From: an uncultured Christensenellaceae bacterium
GTDB lineage: Bacteria > Bacillota > Clostridia > Christensenellales > CAG-314
Reading direction: 5' to 3'
DNA: 64,000 nucleotides
NCBI GenBank assembly: GCA_910586625.1
Contig: CAJUIZ010000009.1
Span: forward strand, 10,890-74,889
A model generated the notes under the pieces. The model saw only the letters and a program-made list of their open reading frames with translations. It was not told the origin of the DNA and made no database searches. The number at the start of each line of letters is the position of its first letter. The first letter of the stretch is position 1. Positions 17,267 to 24,045 of this stretch are shown piece by piece. Position numbers and translations under genes: made by a program.

Positions 17267-17431
17267 ATGAAAAACCAACAAACCATTATGTGCGACGTAC
17301 GCGCATGCAAGCATCACAACGGCGAGAACTGCTCTTGCAAGCTGTCTCAAATTACTGTAACGCCCTGCGCCGACTGCGAAACGGCTCATTACTGCAAAGA
17401 CTACGAAGAGAGAACTTACACGCGTATTTAG
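17267..17431 (+). CDS. DUF1540 Cys-rich small protein
   Basis: A 54-residue protein with six or more cysteines in the DUF1540 pattern: CDVRACKHHNGENCSCKLSQITV, then a C..C..ETAHYC segment. This spacing suggests one bound metal. Such proteins are common in Clostridia and have no firmly known role. ATG 17267 has an AAAGGAGGTG site. It is a single-gene unit closed by a strong terminator. Confidence 0.88.
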   Translation: MKNQQTIMCDVRACKHHNGENCSCKLSQITVTPCADCETAHYCKDYEERTYTRI

Positions 17432-17448
17432 TCGCCGTAATTTGCGCG

Positions 17449-17482
17449 TTCCCCGCCGTTTGTTTCGGCGGGGAATTTTTTT
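17449..17482 (+). terminator. Terminator of the DUF1540 gene
   Basis: Perfect 10-bp TTCCCCGCCG / CGGCGGGGAA stem with a 7-nt loop and seven T. Confidence 0.95.
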
Positions 17483-17633
17483 GTCGGACATAGCGGTAAA
17501 AATATCCCGACTCAGAAACAACATATATGTTTGCCGTTTTCAATTACGGATGCGTGCGGCGTATGCTTATAGAAAAAACTTTCCGCGTAGGCAAAAGCTA
17601 AATTTTAGGTATACCCCGTATCTGCGTTTTTAC

Positions 17634-17662
17634 TTGACACTTTCTACGCTAAAATATACAAT
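17634..17662 (+). promoter_or_regulatory. Promoter of prs
   Basis: TTGACA (17634-17639), 17-bp spacer, TACAAT (17657-17662). The remaining part of the 331-bp gap before prs (17483-17762) shows nothing else I can support. Confidence 0.8.
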
Positions 17663-17762
17663 ATAAACGGTTTTTCCGCAAAGTTGCTCGTGGAGAAATC
17701 CAATCGGTCGGAATAATTAGTAATTCTCAATAATAACAGCGACGATATAATCGGGGGATAGA

Positions 17763-18716
17763 ATGCTTAATCAAATACACGGAGCGATAAAAATTTTTGC
17801 GGGCAATTCAAGCAAAAAGCTGGCGCAAGCCATATGCGAGCAATTGGATTTGGAGCTCGGCAAAATGGAAGTAGGCAAGTTCTCCGACGGAGAAACTGCT
17901 GTAAACATCAAGGAATCCGTTCGCGGCTGCGACGTATTTATTATACAGTCCACCAACACCCCCGTAAACGATAATTTGATGGAGCTGCTGCTTATTATCG
18001 ACGCGTGCAAGCGCGCATCGGCAATGCGTATTACGGCGGTTATTCCATACTTCGGATACGCCCGTCAAGACCGCAAGGCGCGCGCGAGAGACCCCATTTC
18101 GGCAAAGCTCGTAGCCGACATTCTTCAAACGGCAGGCGCGGATCGCGTGCTTACTATGGATTTGCACAGCAGCCAGCTTCAAGGTTTTTTCAATATTCCC
18201 GTCGATAATCTTATGGGTATGCCGGTGCTTGCCAAGCATTTTAAGAAGGTGGGCGTACCGACCAATCTTACTATTGTAAGTCCCGATATGGGCAGCGTGG
18301 TGCGGTCTCGCGCAATGGCGAGTAAATTCGACGCGCCGTTGGCGATAATCGACAAACGCCGTCCTATGGCTAACGTTATGGAAGTAATGAATATTATCGG
18401 CGACGTTAAGGGACGCAGCTGCTTGATGTTGGACGATATGATAGATACGGCAGGAACAATCTGTCAAGGCGCGCAGGCGTTAATAGACAACGGCGCGAGC
18501 GAAGTGGTGGCCTGCTGCTCACACGCGGTACTGTCGGGACCGGCTATCGAGCGGCTCGAAGCAAGCAAGCTAAGCAAAATAATCGTTCTCGATACAATCG
18601 AGCTTCCCGAAGAAAAGCGTATCGGCAAAATAGAAGTGGTAACTATTTCCGACCTGTTCGCCGAAGCGATAGAACGCGTTTACACCGATTTGCCCATTTC
18701 GAAGCTGTACGAATAA
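17763..18716 (+). CDS. prs: Ribose-phosphate pyrophosphokinase (PRPP synthetase)
   Basis: Makes PRPP from ribose 5-phosphate and ATP for nucleotide, His and Trp synthesis. The 317-residue protein has FAGNSSKKLAQ, the FSDGE motif, the flexible ATP loop YARQDRKARARDPISAKL, the DLHSSQLQGFFNIPVDNLMG block and the PRPP loop LDDMIDTAGT. ATG 17763 follows CGGGGGATAG. It is monocistronic between its own promoter and terminator. Confidence 0.98.
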   Translation: MLNQIHGAIKIFAGNSSKKLAQAICEQLDLELGKMEVGKFSDGETAVNIKESVRGCDVFIIQSTNTPVNDNLMELLLIIDACKRASAMRITAVIPYFGYARQDRKARARDPISAKLVADILQTAGADRVLTMDLHSSQLQGFFNIPVDNLMGMPVLAKHFKKVGVPTNLTIVSPDMGSVVRSRAMASKFDAPLAIIDKRRPMANVMEVMNIIGDVKGRSCLMLDDMIDTAGTICQGAQALIDNGASEVVACCSHAVLSGPAIERLEASKLSKIIVLDTIELPEEKRIGKIEVVTISDLFAEAIERVYTDLPISKLYE

Positions 18717-18782
18717 AATGTATCGGCTTGCCGAGCGTCTTTTGACGTAAGCAGCCGACGGCCATTACATTACAAATATTAC

Positions 18783-18820
18783 AAACGGCTTAAAACCGCA
18801 AGTTTTACAGCCGTTTTTAT
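18783..18820 (+). terminator. Terminator of prs
   Basis: AAACGGCT-TAAAAC paired with GTTTTA-C-AGCCGTTT around a 5-nt loop, followed by T-rich sequence. Confidence 0.9.
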
Positions 18821-18932
18821 TTTTTCACTATAAATAACGTTTTTTGCTATTCGGTTTGGATTTTAATATTTTATCGTTCGTTTTTATTTGTGGTCTGTTA
18901 TTATTTTCTTTTTTTGCGTCAACAATGTTTGT

Positions 18933-19397
18933 ATGCAAAGATTTTTCGTAATTGTAATATTGACGGTTGCAATTGTCGGAGTGATGCTGTACTTCGCGCC
19001 AAAACCGTACGAACAAGCCATAACGTCGATAGCGCCCGATAACGCGCAGATAAACGTTTATTGCCGCGGCGGAAGCGTCTGCGGAGTTGACTTGGGCTTC
19101 GGCAGTATGGTCCGCTGCTCAGTTGCCGACTTGTCCGCGACGTACTCCCGATGCGGAACAGTGGACGGCATAAGCGCGACGTTTGAAGGCGATTTAACTG
19201 CTGTCGAACGTATTCTTTCCCATTTGCGCGTCCGTTCCGTAACCGTAAGCAACTTCGGCGATTTGACGGTAATAAGCGGTTACAGCGGCGGTGTTCGCGG
19301 CGGTGTTATTCTGGACGGCAAACGCGTCAATTGCCAAATAGCCTATCGCGACGGCGTTATATCCGTGGGATTTCCGCTGATTTTGGGCGATTACTGA
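18933..19397 (+). CDS. Membrane-anchored hypothetical protein upstream of spoIIQ
   Basis: Not recognised. The 154-residue protein has one N-terminal hydrophobic segment (about residues 3-20) and an extracytoplasmic portion rich in Gly and Val strands. Four cysteines occur in the middle (YCRGGSVCGVD; VRCSV; SRCGT). The location before spoIIQ and spoIIGA raises a sporulation role like that of YwmB, but I see no motif that proves it. ATG 18933 has no clear ribosome-binding site; an in-frame TTG at 18888 is less likely. Confidence 0.55.
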   Translation: MQRFFVIVILTVAIVGVMLYFAPKPYEQAITSIAPDNAQINVYCRGGSVCGVDLGFGSMVRCSVADLSATYSRCGTVDGISATFEGDLTAVERILSHLRVRSVTVSNFGDLTVISGYSGGVRGGVILDGKRVNCQIAYRDGVISVGFPLILGDY

Positions 19398-19414
19398 AAT
19401 TTTTGTTTTAACGC

Positions 19415-19444
19415 GTATAAAAGCGTTTACGTATGGTAACAATC
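19415..19444 (+). promoter_or_regulatory. Sigma-F-type (forespore) promoter of spoIIQ
   Basis: GTATA (19415-19419), 15-bp spacer, GGTAACAATC (19435-19444). This matches the sigma-F pattern GYATA-N15-GGNNANAHTR in all but the last position and lies 26 bp before the spoIIQ start. Confidence 0.75.
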
Positions 19445-19470
19445 TCATCAAACAAATACGGAGGCAAACA

Positions 19471-20133
19471 ATGAATTCTGCAAAACAAACCAACAAATTT
19501 ACAAGATTTCTGCGTAATAACGCGGCGTTGCTGTTACTTATATTTTGCGTGCTGGCAATAACGGCGGTTGTGTTGGCGGTTACTCTTACGCGTAAGCCCG
19601 ATACTCCCGTTATTCCCGACAATCCTGTTATAGGCGGACCGGACGACGACAACAAAGATCCCGATCCCGTCGTTAAGGACAAAATAAAGGTTTATTTCAA
19701 CTCTCCCGTTAAGTACAACAAAATAAGTATGGAGTATACCGACGGCAAGGATTTACTGTTCGTATTCAACTCTACGCTTAACGACTGGGCGTCTCACAAA
19801 GGCGTAGACCTTGTAGCTACCGACGGCACGGAAGTTAACGCAATGTACGACGGAACGGTATTGGACGTAAAAGAAACGTTCGCTTTGGGACAAATCGTTA
19901 CAATCGACCACGGCGACAACGTGGTTGCAACCTACGCTTCGCTCGGCGACGTACAGGTGACCAAGGGACAAGCCGTTAAAAAGGGTGAAAAAATCGGTGT
20001 GGTAAGCACTTCGGCGTCTAACGAATTTATGGACGGAGCGCACGTGCACATTGAAATAGCCGTTAACGGTAAAAACGCAGACCCGATGCCGTATATCAAG
20101 GGCGAAATCTTCCGCGAAGTAGAACAGGACTAA
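19471..20133 (+). CDS. spoIIQ: SpoIIQ-like M23 peptidase-fold sporulation protein
   Basis: SpoIIQ is a forespore membrane protein that joins SpoIIIAH across the intermembrane space during engulfment. The 220-residue protein has one transmembrane helix (about residues 18-40), a Pro/Asp-rich linker (45-70) and an LytM/M23 domain. The zinc ligands appear complete: HKGVD (first His and Asp) and HVH near residue 191. In Bacillus subtilis SpoIIQ the first His is lost, whereas clostridial forms keep it. The sigma-F-type promoter upstream and spoIIGA-sigE downstream support the call over a generic M23 hydrolase. Confidence 0.85.
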   Translation: MNSAKQTNKFTRFLRNNAALLLLIFCVLAITAVVLAVTLTRKPDTPVIPDNPVIGGPDDDNKDPDPVVKDKIKVYFNSPVKYNKISMEYTDGKDLLFVFNSTLNDWASHKGVDLVATDGTEVNAMYDGTVLDVKETFALGQIVTIDHGDNVVATYASLGDVQVTKGQAVKKGEKIGVVSTSASNEFMDGAHVHIEIAVNGKNADPMPYIKGEIFREVEQD

Positions 20134-20202
20134 TCGCTCTCTCGGTATCAAGCGAATAACTTTATTGCGATTTTCGCTTGCGTATTTTAACAAAAACGTG
20201 TT

Positions 20203-20241
20203 AATATGTCTTTCCTTATAAAAAGGAAGGACATATTTTTT
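20203..20241 (+). terminator. Terminator of spoIIQ
   Basis: A 15-bp stem (20203-20217 / 20223-20237) with one G-U pair and a 5-nt loop runs into six T. Confidence 0.93.
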
Positions 20242-20287
20242 GTAAGCTATTTTACAAAATATTGTAGCTCTACAACAAAAGATACGT

Positions 20288-20314
20288 TTTGTCGCCTTTT
20301 TATACCGCTATAAT
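20288..20314 (+). promoter_or_regulatory. Promoter of spoIIGA with partial Spo0A box
   Basis: TATAAT (20309-20314) lies 7 nt before the spoIIGA ATG. TTTTGTCG (20287-20295 region) resembles half of a Spo0A box, and no TTGACA lies at 17 bp. A Spo0A-activated promoter is plausible because spoIIG is Spo0A-dependent in Bacillus. Confidence 0.45.
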
Positions 20315-20321
20315 TTGGGCT

Positions 20322-21116
20322 ATGAACGTTTACTTGGAATACGTAATTTTGGATAATTTCGTAATAGACGCTCTCATTTTGCTTGCGGCGGCTTTGACTC
20401 TCAGGATACCGTTCAAGAAGTACCGTATCGTTCTCGGCGGCGCGGTCGGCGCTGCGTGCGCCGTTGCAAGCGTATTCGTAGGCGGTTTTTGGACGTATCT
20501 CGTCAAGACGGCGTGTCTTGTTCTTATGTGCATAACGGCGGTCGGCGTAGGAAAAAAACTTTTTTGGCATATTTTACTCACCGTCGCGTATACCTTTACT
20601 TTGGGCGGAGCCGTAACGGGAATATTTCATCTGCTCAATATTAGCTACGTTACACAAGACGGCGAATTTTACCAAATGCGCGTTCCGCTGTTCGTGTATG
20701 CATTGGCGCTGGCGTTAGTCGCCTTTTTATGCTACTCGATAGTCTTTTACGTCAAGCAAACCAAGAGAATCGCTCCGTATATTTGCAAGATTGTGGTTAC
20801 TCTCGACAAAGACTATAACCTGACGGGCTTTTACGATTCAGGCAACGGCTTGGTATACGACGGTTTGCCGGTATGTTTTGTAACAAAGCGTTTCGACGGA
20901 TTTTCCGACTACTTTGCAAAACAAACGCTTGCAGGCAACGCCCGTTCCGTCGAAGTGGCGACTGTCACGGGCGTAAAAAGCGTGCCGGCAGTCAAGGCGG
21001 ACGTAACCGCAAACGGTGTAACGCGGCAGGCATATCTTGCGCTGCCGTCGGATAAATGCCAATCGGCAGGTTACCATATCGTATTATCTAATGAGTTTGT
21101 CTCGGCAAACGGTTAA
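20322..21116 (+). CDS. spoIIGA: Sigma-E processing peptidase SpoIIGA
   Basis: SpoIIGA is the membrane aspartic protease that cleaves pro-sigma-E in the mother cell. The 264-residue protein has five hydrophobic segments in its first 160 residues, beginning with the family pattern MNVYLEYVILDNFVIDALIL. The soluble C-terminal domain has the aspartic-protease motif LTGFYDSGNGL. Start at ATG 20322 because homologues begin at this point; there is no ribosome-binding site in front. sigE follows 37 bp downstream. Confidence 0.92.
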   Translation: MNVYLEYVILDNFVIDALILLAAALTLRIPFKKYRIVLGGAVGAACAVASVFVGGFWTYLVKTACLVLMCITAVGVGKKLFWHILLTVAYTFTLGGAVTGIFHLLNISYVTQDGEFYQMRVPLFVYALALALVAFLCYSIVFYVKQTKRIAPYICKIVVTLDKDYNLTGFYDSGNGLVYDGLPVCFVTKRFDGFSDYFAKQTLAGNARSVEVATVTGVKSVPAVKADVTANGVTRQAYLALPSDKCQSAGYHIVLSNEFVSANG

Positions 21117-21153
21117 TTATACGCTTCGGCGTTTGTAATAAGGAGCTCAAATT

Positions 21154-21858
21154 ATGAAAGTGCTGGAATTATTGAAAAAACTGCTCGCCCGATTGTCTAT
21201 GTCCGACAAGACCGCGCATTATATTTGCGGAGCGGAAGCGTTGCCGCATCCGTTGTCTGCGGAAGAAGAAGCGGTGCTGCTTTCCGCCGTTTGTCAAGGA
21301 GATACGGAAGCTAAGGACAAGTTGGTGGAGCATAATCTGCGTTTGGTGGTATTCCTTGCCAAAAAGTTCGAAAGCAGCGGCGTGGATATGGAAGATTTGG
21401 TATCCGTAGGCACGATAGGTCTTATCAAGGCTATCAACAGCTTCAAGGCGGAAAAGCAGATAAAGCTTGCCACATATGCCAGCAGGTGTATCGAAAACGA
21501 GATTCTGATGTACCTTCGTAAGCTTTCCAAACGCAAGGCGGAAGTGAGTCTTGACGAACCGCTGAACGTGGACGGCGACGGCAACGAACTGCTGCTTGCC
21601 GATATTTTGGGCACGGATTCCGACGCTATATACAACCACGTCGAAAGCCAAGTGGAGCGTCAGCTTTTGGAAGAAGGTCTGTCGCGGCTTTCCAAACGCG
21701 AGCAGCAGATTATCGAAATGCGCTTCGGCTTGGACGGCGAAGACGAGCGCACGCAAAAAGAAGTAGCTGACCTTCTTGGCATTTCCCAGTCCTACATATC
21801 ACGTTTGGAAAAGAAAATAATCTCCCGTCTTAAAAAGGAAATTTCCAAGCTGGTTTAG
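21154..21858 (+). CDS. sigE: RNA polymerase sporulation sigma factor sigma-E
   Basis: The 234-residue mother-cell sigma factor. An N-terminal pro-sequence (about 27 residues, amphipathic) precedes sigma region 2 (EHNLRLVVFLAKKF; DLVSVGTIGLIKAINSF; ASRCIENEILMYLR), a short region 3 and region 4 (LSKREQQIIEMRFGL; TQKEVADLLGISQSYISRLEKK). AAGGAG precedes ATG 21154. In Bacillus sigG follows; here the next gene is the SRP RNA. Confidence 0.96.
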   Translation: MKVLELLKKLLARLSMSDKTAHYICGAEALPHPLSAEEEAVLLSAVCQGDTEAKDKLVEHNLRLVVFLAKKFESSGVDMEDLVSVGTIGLIKAINSFKAEKQIKLATYASRCIENEILMYLRKLSKRKAEVSLDEPLNVDGDGNELLLADILGTDSDAIYNHVESQVERQLLEEGLSRLSKREQQIIEMRFGLDGEDERTQKEVADLLGISQSYISRLEKKIISRLKKEISKLV

Positions 21859-21890
21859 CGCAATATGGCGACGAAGTAGGGAGGCGTTTG

Positions 21891-21903
21891 TTTTCGACAA
21901 AAT
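21891..21903 (-). promoter_or_regulatory. Spo0A-box-like sequence
   Basis: The minus strand reads ATTTTGTCGAAAA, an exact match to the Spo0A core TTTTGTCGAAAA. It lies 33 bp after sigE and just upstream of the SRP RNA promoter. Binding is inferred from consensus only. Confidence 0.35.
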
Positions 21904-21909
21904 AAACGG

Positions 21910-21938
21910 TTGCAAAATTATTGCATTTAGTGTATAAT
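21910..21938 (+). promoter_or_regulatory. Promoter of the SRP RNA gene
   Basis: TTGCAA (21910-21915), 17-bp spacer, TATAAT (21933-21938), placing the start at about 21945. Confidence 0.85.
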
Positions 21939-21944
21939 AGCGTT

Positions 21945-22209
21945 ACTGCGCTAAGTGGGGAGCTAGCGGTGCCCTGTCGCCTACAATCCGCTACAGTAGG
22001 GCTGAATGTTGCGGGCGGCTTTATATGTGGAAAGCAGGAATCGGCAAGGAATGTTGATACCAAGGTCTTGTGCGACGCGATGCTGTCAACCGTGTCAGGG
22101 TGGGAACACAGCAGCACTACGCAGTTTGAGCGTGCGCCACAAGGTAGCTTTGGAGTAGTTACCTACCGAGATACCGTTTCGGCATATACTGTCAACCGTA
22201 ACGCGCAGT
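21945..22209 (+). ncRNA. ffs: Signal recognition particle RNA, large Bacillus type (scRNA)
   Basis: The 5' part has the Alu-domain motif of Bacillus scRNA: CTAAGTGGGGAGCTAGCGG, followed by TGCCCTGTCGCCTACAATCC. The SRP54-binding helix 8 reads GTCAGGGTGGGAACACAGC, with a GGAA tetraloop closed by GTG/CAC, then AGCAGCAC. The ends pair perfectly (ACTGCGC 21945-21951 with GCGCAGT 22203-22209). Length is about 265 nt, as for the 271-nt Bacillus RNA. It forms the particle with Ffh that targets membrane proteins. Confidence 0.95.
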
Positions 22210-22223
22210 CATAGAATATCCGA

Positions 22224-22253
22224 GCGACGGCTTAAACAAGCCGTCGCTTTTTT
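22224..22253 (+). terminator. Terminator of the SRP RNA
   Basis: Perfect 10-bp GCGACGGCTT / AAGCCGTCGC stem followed by six T. Confidence 0.95.
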
Positions 22254-22328
22254 GTTCTGCGGCTGCCGTCATCGGTTTTGGTCCGACAAGTCGAATTTTG
22301 CCGCGGAAAATTACGATTGAAGTAATTT

Positions 22329-22381
22329 CGGATAATTTTTATTGTCGGTTTTTGTGACAAAAATTACCGAGTTGTCGAAAA
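22329..22381. promoter_or_regulatory. Dyad-rich segment with Spo0A-box-like core upstream of the ABC operon
   Basis: TTTTTGTGACAAAAA (22349-22363) is a perfect palindrome, itself inside TAATTTTT...AAAAATTA arms. TTGTCGAAA (22372-22380) matches the Spo0A core. The 22254-22524 gap is otherwise AT-rich with no gene that I can see. Confidence 0.4.
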
Positions 22382-22524
22382 GCGAAGTTAATTCATTTTT
22401 AACGTTTTATTTGCTGTTTTGCGGCGTATTCTATATTGAATACTTTTATCTTAAAAGATTTGTTTTGTGAATTATTCCACAAAAATGAAATTGAAATATT
22501 TATTTTTATTTATCTCGAATGGTA

Positions 22525-22554
22525 TTGACATTGCCTATCGGGGGGGGGTATTAT
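22525..22554 (+). promoter_or_regulatory. ABC operon promoter with G9 tract between -35 and -10
   Basis: TTGACA (22525-22530) and TATTAT (22549-22554) are separated by 18 bp, nine of which are an uninterrupted G-run (22540-22548). Change of tract length by slippage would alter the spacer and so promoter strength. Confidence 0.75.
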
Positions 22555-22618
22555 TGATACGTTATAACGATATTAGCTTTTCTATATGAAAAGTGAAATA
22601 ATATATGGAGGAAAAACT

Positions 22619-23941
22619 ATGAAGAAACTTTTATGCATAGGGTTGGTAACGCTGCTTGTTGTTACCGCTTTGGTATGTATGGTCGGTTGCGGAAACAAGT
22701 TCGAACCCGATCCCAAGGTTTTGGAAGCCATCAAGGACGCCGAAACCTTATCTCACGACGAGCTGTTCAAGAAAGCCGCCGACGAACTCGGAGCCAACGG
22801 ACAGTTGAGAATTTTGGCTACCACGTCGCGCGGCGGCAAAGACACCGTTAAGAATCTGTTCATTTCCGAATTACAGAAGCACAATTCCGCGGTTACTGCC
22901 AACGCTCTCAAATACGATACAACCGTAGACGGACAAATTTACACGACGCTGCAAGGCGAAATCGAAGCGGGCGTGCAGAATTATTGCGGAATGGTAACGC
23001 AAGACGGTTATCAGCTGCAAACCAAGGGCTTGGATACCGGTTATTATCTCAATTTTGTTCCCAAAACTTGGAAAGAAGCGCAAGGCGTAGACCTTAGTGC
23101 AAGCGATCCGTTCGCGCTTCAATACAACTTCAAAACATGGATGTACAACAATAAGGGTAAAGCCGATATGGTCATCGACAACGTTTGGGACGTAACCCAT
23201 TCGCAATACAAGGGCAAGATTTTCACTATGGACCCGAGAAACGAAAACGTTAATATGGACTGGCTTGTTCAATTGACGACCGACGACCAAAACGCGGCGT
23301 TAAAGGAAGCTTGGGAAGACGCGTCCAAGACTACCGACGTAAATATCGAAGATTACAGCAAGTACGGCGACAAAAAATACGCTTACGCTTTCATCGGTAA
23401 GTTTATCGAAAACGCGGTATTCTACGGCGACGACGGCGAAGCAATGACCAATTTGGCCAAAACCCCCGGAGCTATCGGTTGGATAGTTTATTCCAAGATA
23501 ATGAAAGTGGAAGAATCCGCAGAAATATCCAAGAAGAATATCGTTATAGCAGCGTTAGGCAAGGATAACTCCAAGGACGCTCCTACGGCTTCGGCAATCA
23601 AGGGCTTTGCGGGCTTTATGTATAAGCACTATCTGCAAGTAATGCCCAACTGCAAATATCCGTACGCAACCTGCGCTTTCTTCGAATTGATTTCGACGAA
23701 TTCGACGGCGTACTCCGTATGGGCGGGCGACCCCGGCGATTATCCTACCCTTCCGTCTATCAATAAGGACAGAACTCAGGGCGGTTACGTAGAAGGCGTA
23801 AACACTTATCCCGCTTTGAACGATCCTTCGTCTACTTGGTGGATTAACACGGGTAAAGCCGTTGTGGAAAACCCCGCGACAATCGCAAGCAACTACAAGA
23901 CGTTGCAGCCGTTCCTTTTGTCCGCAATAGCTAACAAGTAA
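22619..23941 (+). CDS. ABC transporter substrate-binding lipoprotein
   Basis: A 440-residue secreted lipoprotein. The signal peptide ends in the lipobox MVGC at about residue 23. The body has the layout of the iron/spermidine-type periplasmic binding fold: LRILATTSRGGKD near the start, KTWKEAQGVDL, a hinge, YAYAFIGKFIENAVFYGDDG, and GFAGFMYKHYLQVMPNCKYPYATCAFFEL. ATG 22619 has TGGAGG. An intra-operon hairpin separates it from the permease, as is common where the binding protein is made in excess. The substrate cannot be read; the fused FbpB-type permease suggests Fe3+ or a similar small ligand. Confidence 0.85.
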   Translation: MKKLLCIGLVTLLVVTALVCMVGCGNKFEPDPKVLEAIKDAETLSHDELFKKAADELGANGQLRILATTSRGGKDTVKNLFISELQKHNSAVTANALKYDTTVDGQIYTTLQGEIEAGVQNYCGMVTQDGYQLQTKGLDTGYYLNFVPKTWKEAQGVDLSASDPFALQYNFKTWMYNNKGKADMVIDNVWDVTHSQYKGKIFTMDPRNENVNMDWLVQLTTDDQNAALKEAWEDASKTTDVNIEDYSKYGDKKYAYAFIGKFIENAVFYGDDGEAMTNLAKTPGAIGWIVYSKIMKVEESAEISKKNIVIAALGKDNSKDAPTASAIKGFAGFMYKHYLQVMPNCKYPYATCAFFELISTNSTAYSVWAGDPGDYPTLPSINKDRTQGGYVEGVNTYPALNDPSSTWWINTGKAVVENPATIASNYKTLQPFLLSAIANK

Positions 23942-23977
23942 TGTGACAAGAAAAAACAATTGCTTGTTATAAATTTG

Positions 23978-24012
23978 GTCAAGGTAAGCGAAATTACGCT
24001 TACCTTGACTTT
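23978..24012 (+). terminator. Intra-operon hairpin between binding protein and permease
   Basis: GTCAAGGTAAGCG (23978-23990) and CGCTTACCTTGAC (23997-24009) form a perfect 13-bp stem followed by TTTATT. It likely attenuates or stabilises so that more binding protein is made than permease. Confidence 0.7.
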
Positions 24013-24045
24013 ATTGGAATAAAGGAAAAAGATAAGGAGTAAATA

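Noticed and set aside
22586..22618. Earlier ATG for the substrate-binding lipoprotein at 22586
   Set aside because: Would put a charged stretch before the signal peptide; ATG 22619 has the TGGAGG site and a proper signal sequence.
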